Shown piece after piece: positions 6,144 through 6,863 of a stretch of DNA of 6,863 nt. The notes below the pieces were generated by a model. It saw only the letters and a list, made by a program, of their open reading frames with translations. It was not told where the DNA came from and did not search any database. The DNA lies in assembly GCA_002325615.1 (NCBI GenBank), contig DCSL01000083.1, positions 1 through 6,863 on the forward strand. Reading direction: 5' to 3'. The first letter of the stretch is position 1. Each line of letters begins with the position of its first letter. The position numbers and the translations under genes are program-made. This DNA is from Amoebophilaceae bacterium UBA1467 (GTDB taxonomy: Bacteria > Bacteroidota > Bacteroidia > Cytophagales > Amoebophilaceae).

Positions 6144-6863
6144 TTACAGTGCCTCCAAGGTGGCTTGTGCTTGTGTTATATCAGCTATGTGGTCTATGAT
6201 AAGTAGTAGTTGTGCTTCGACTTCTTGCATGCGACATCTCCGGGGATGCTGTTGTACGTAAACAAATACACGCTCTAACACACTGTCTTGATGAGCATGA
6301 GCGGTAACACTAAAATAGCAGCGCATCGCTCCGTTTTTGAGCTTTAGCTTGGAAAGCCCCAACTTTTGGGAAAGCCAGCGTAGTTTGACGAGTTGGAGGA
6401 GGGTTTTTACAGGCGGGGGCAAGGAACCAAATCGGTCTTGAAGCTCTTGTTGAAAGGCCTCTAAAGCTGCTTCGTCCTGCAGCCTGTCAAGTCGGACGTA
6501 AAGGTTGATTCGCTCAGCTACATTGCTGACATAGGTCTCCGGAATAAGCACTTCTAAATCGGTCTCCAGGGTGCAGTCTAGGACAACGGGGGCGTTGGCT
6601 TTTTCCTGCAACTCTTCGGCAAACAATTCTTTAAACTCTCCTTCTTTGAGCTCTTTGACAGCGTCGTCCAGAATTTTGCAATAAGTGTCAAAGCCTATAT
6701 CGGTAATAAAACCACTTTGTTCTGCGCCAAGCAGGTCGCCTGCCCCCCGAATATCCAGATCCCGCATGGCTACCTTAAAGCCATCGCCCAAATCTGATAG
6801 CTCTTCTAAAGCACTGAGTCTTCTACGCGCCTCAGCAGTTAGCGTAGAAGTAGGCGGAGCCAA
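6144..6863 (-). CDS. mfd: Mfd, transcription-repair coupling factor, C-terminal part (5' end beyond window)
   Basis: Mfd is a DNA translocase that pushes stalled RNA polymerase off DNA and recruits the UvrABC excision system. Only the last 239 or so residues are in the window; the N-terminal UvrB-like, RNAP-binding and most of the helicase domains lie to the right. The visible part starts in the end of the second RecA-like domain (APPTSTLTAEARRRL), followed by the TRG motif (about residues 28-51: GFKVAMRDLDIRGAGDLLG and AEQSGF), a helix (YCKILDDAVKEL), and the D7 autoinhibitory domain from about 95 (LETDLEVLIPETYV, NVAERINLYVRLDRL, DRFGSLPPPVKTLLQL). Key TRG Arg and Gly residues are present and the end is intact. 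TTG at the window edge is an internal Leu codon, not a start. It converges with ruvA. Confidence 0.96.
   Translation of the reverse strand: MAPPTSTLTAEARRRLSALEELSDLGDGFKVAMRDLDIRGAGDLLGAEQSGFITDIGFDTYCKILDDAVKELKEGEFKELFAEELQEKANAPVVLDCTLETDLEVLIPETYVSNVAERINLYVRLDRLQDEAALEAFQQELQDRFGSLPPPVKTLLQLVKLRWLSQKLGLSKLKLKNGAMRCYFSVTAHAHQDSVLERVFVYVQQHPRRCRMQEVEAQLLLIIDHIADITQAQATLEAL

Overview
The window looks chromosomal and comes from a member of the Bacteroidota, most likely of the Cytophagales type. Three things suggest this. A secreted TPR plus type-1 periplasmic-binding-fold protein precedes yidD. A POTRA/beta-barrel protein of a style common in that phylum is present. Shine-Dalgarno sequences are almost absent before the start codons, which instead have A/T-rich leaders. 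Base composition is moderate, judged by eye, and similar across the genes. No plasmid, phage or intact insertion sequence is visible. The phylum call is an inference from gene content; genus cannot be named.

Layout: at the left edge, on the minus strand, a TPR/periplasmic-binding-fold gene (269-2017) is followed 6 bases later by yidD (1-262, cut by the window edge). A 223-base divergent gap separates them from a plus-strand pair: an outer-membrane barrel protein with a POTRA-like domain (2241-4034) and a SanA-type DUF218 inner-membrane protein (4106-4828). After a 192-base gap comes ruvA (5021-5611, plus). It converges on the 3' end of mfd (6144-6863, minus, cut by the right edge) across a 532-base gap without a convincing gene.

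Functionally the left and middle parts concern the cell envelope: membrane-protein insertion (YidD), a periplasmic protein resembling LpoA in layout, an outer-membrane barrel, and a SanA-like barrier protein. The right part concerns DNA repair: the Holliday-junction subunit RuvA and the transcription-repair coupling factor Mfd. The two sets are neighbours rather than one pathway.

The least explained DNA is the ruvA/mfd gap. It holds a GC-rich 50-base rod-like palindrome, a near-copy (19 of 22 bases) of a sequence from the upstream region of the barrel gene, a 12-bp hairpin whose G.U pairs favour the mfd transcript, and a lipobox-like reading frame with no start codon. I found no clear new defence or mobile system; the intergenic repeats and structures are the best leads.
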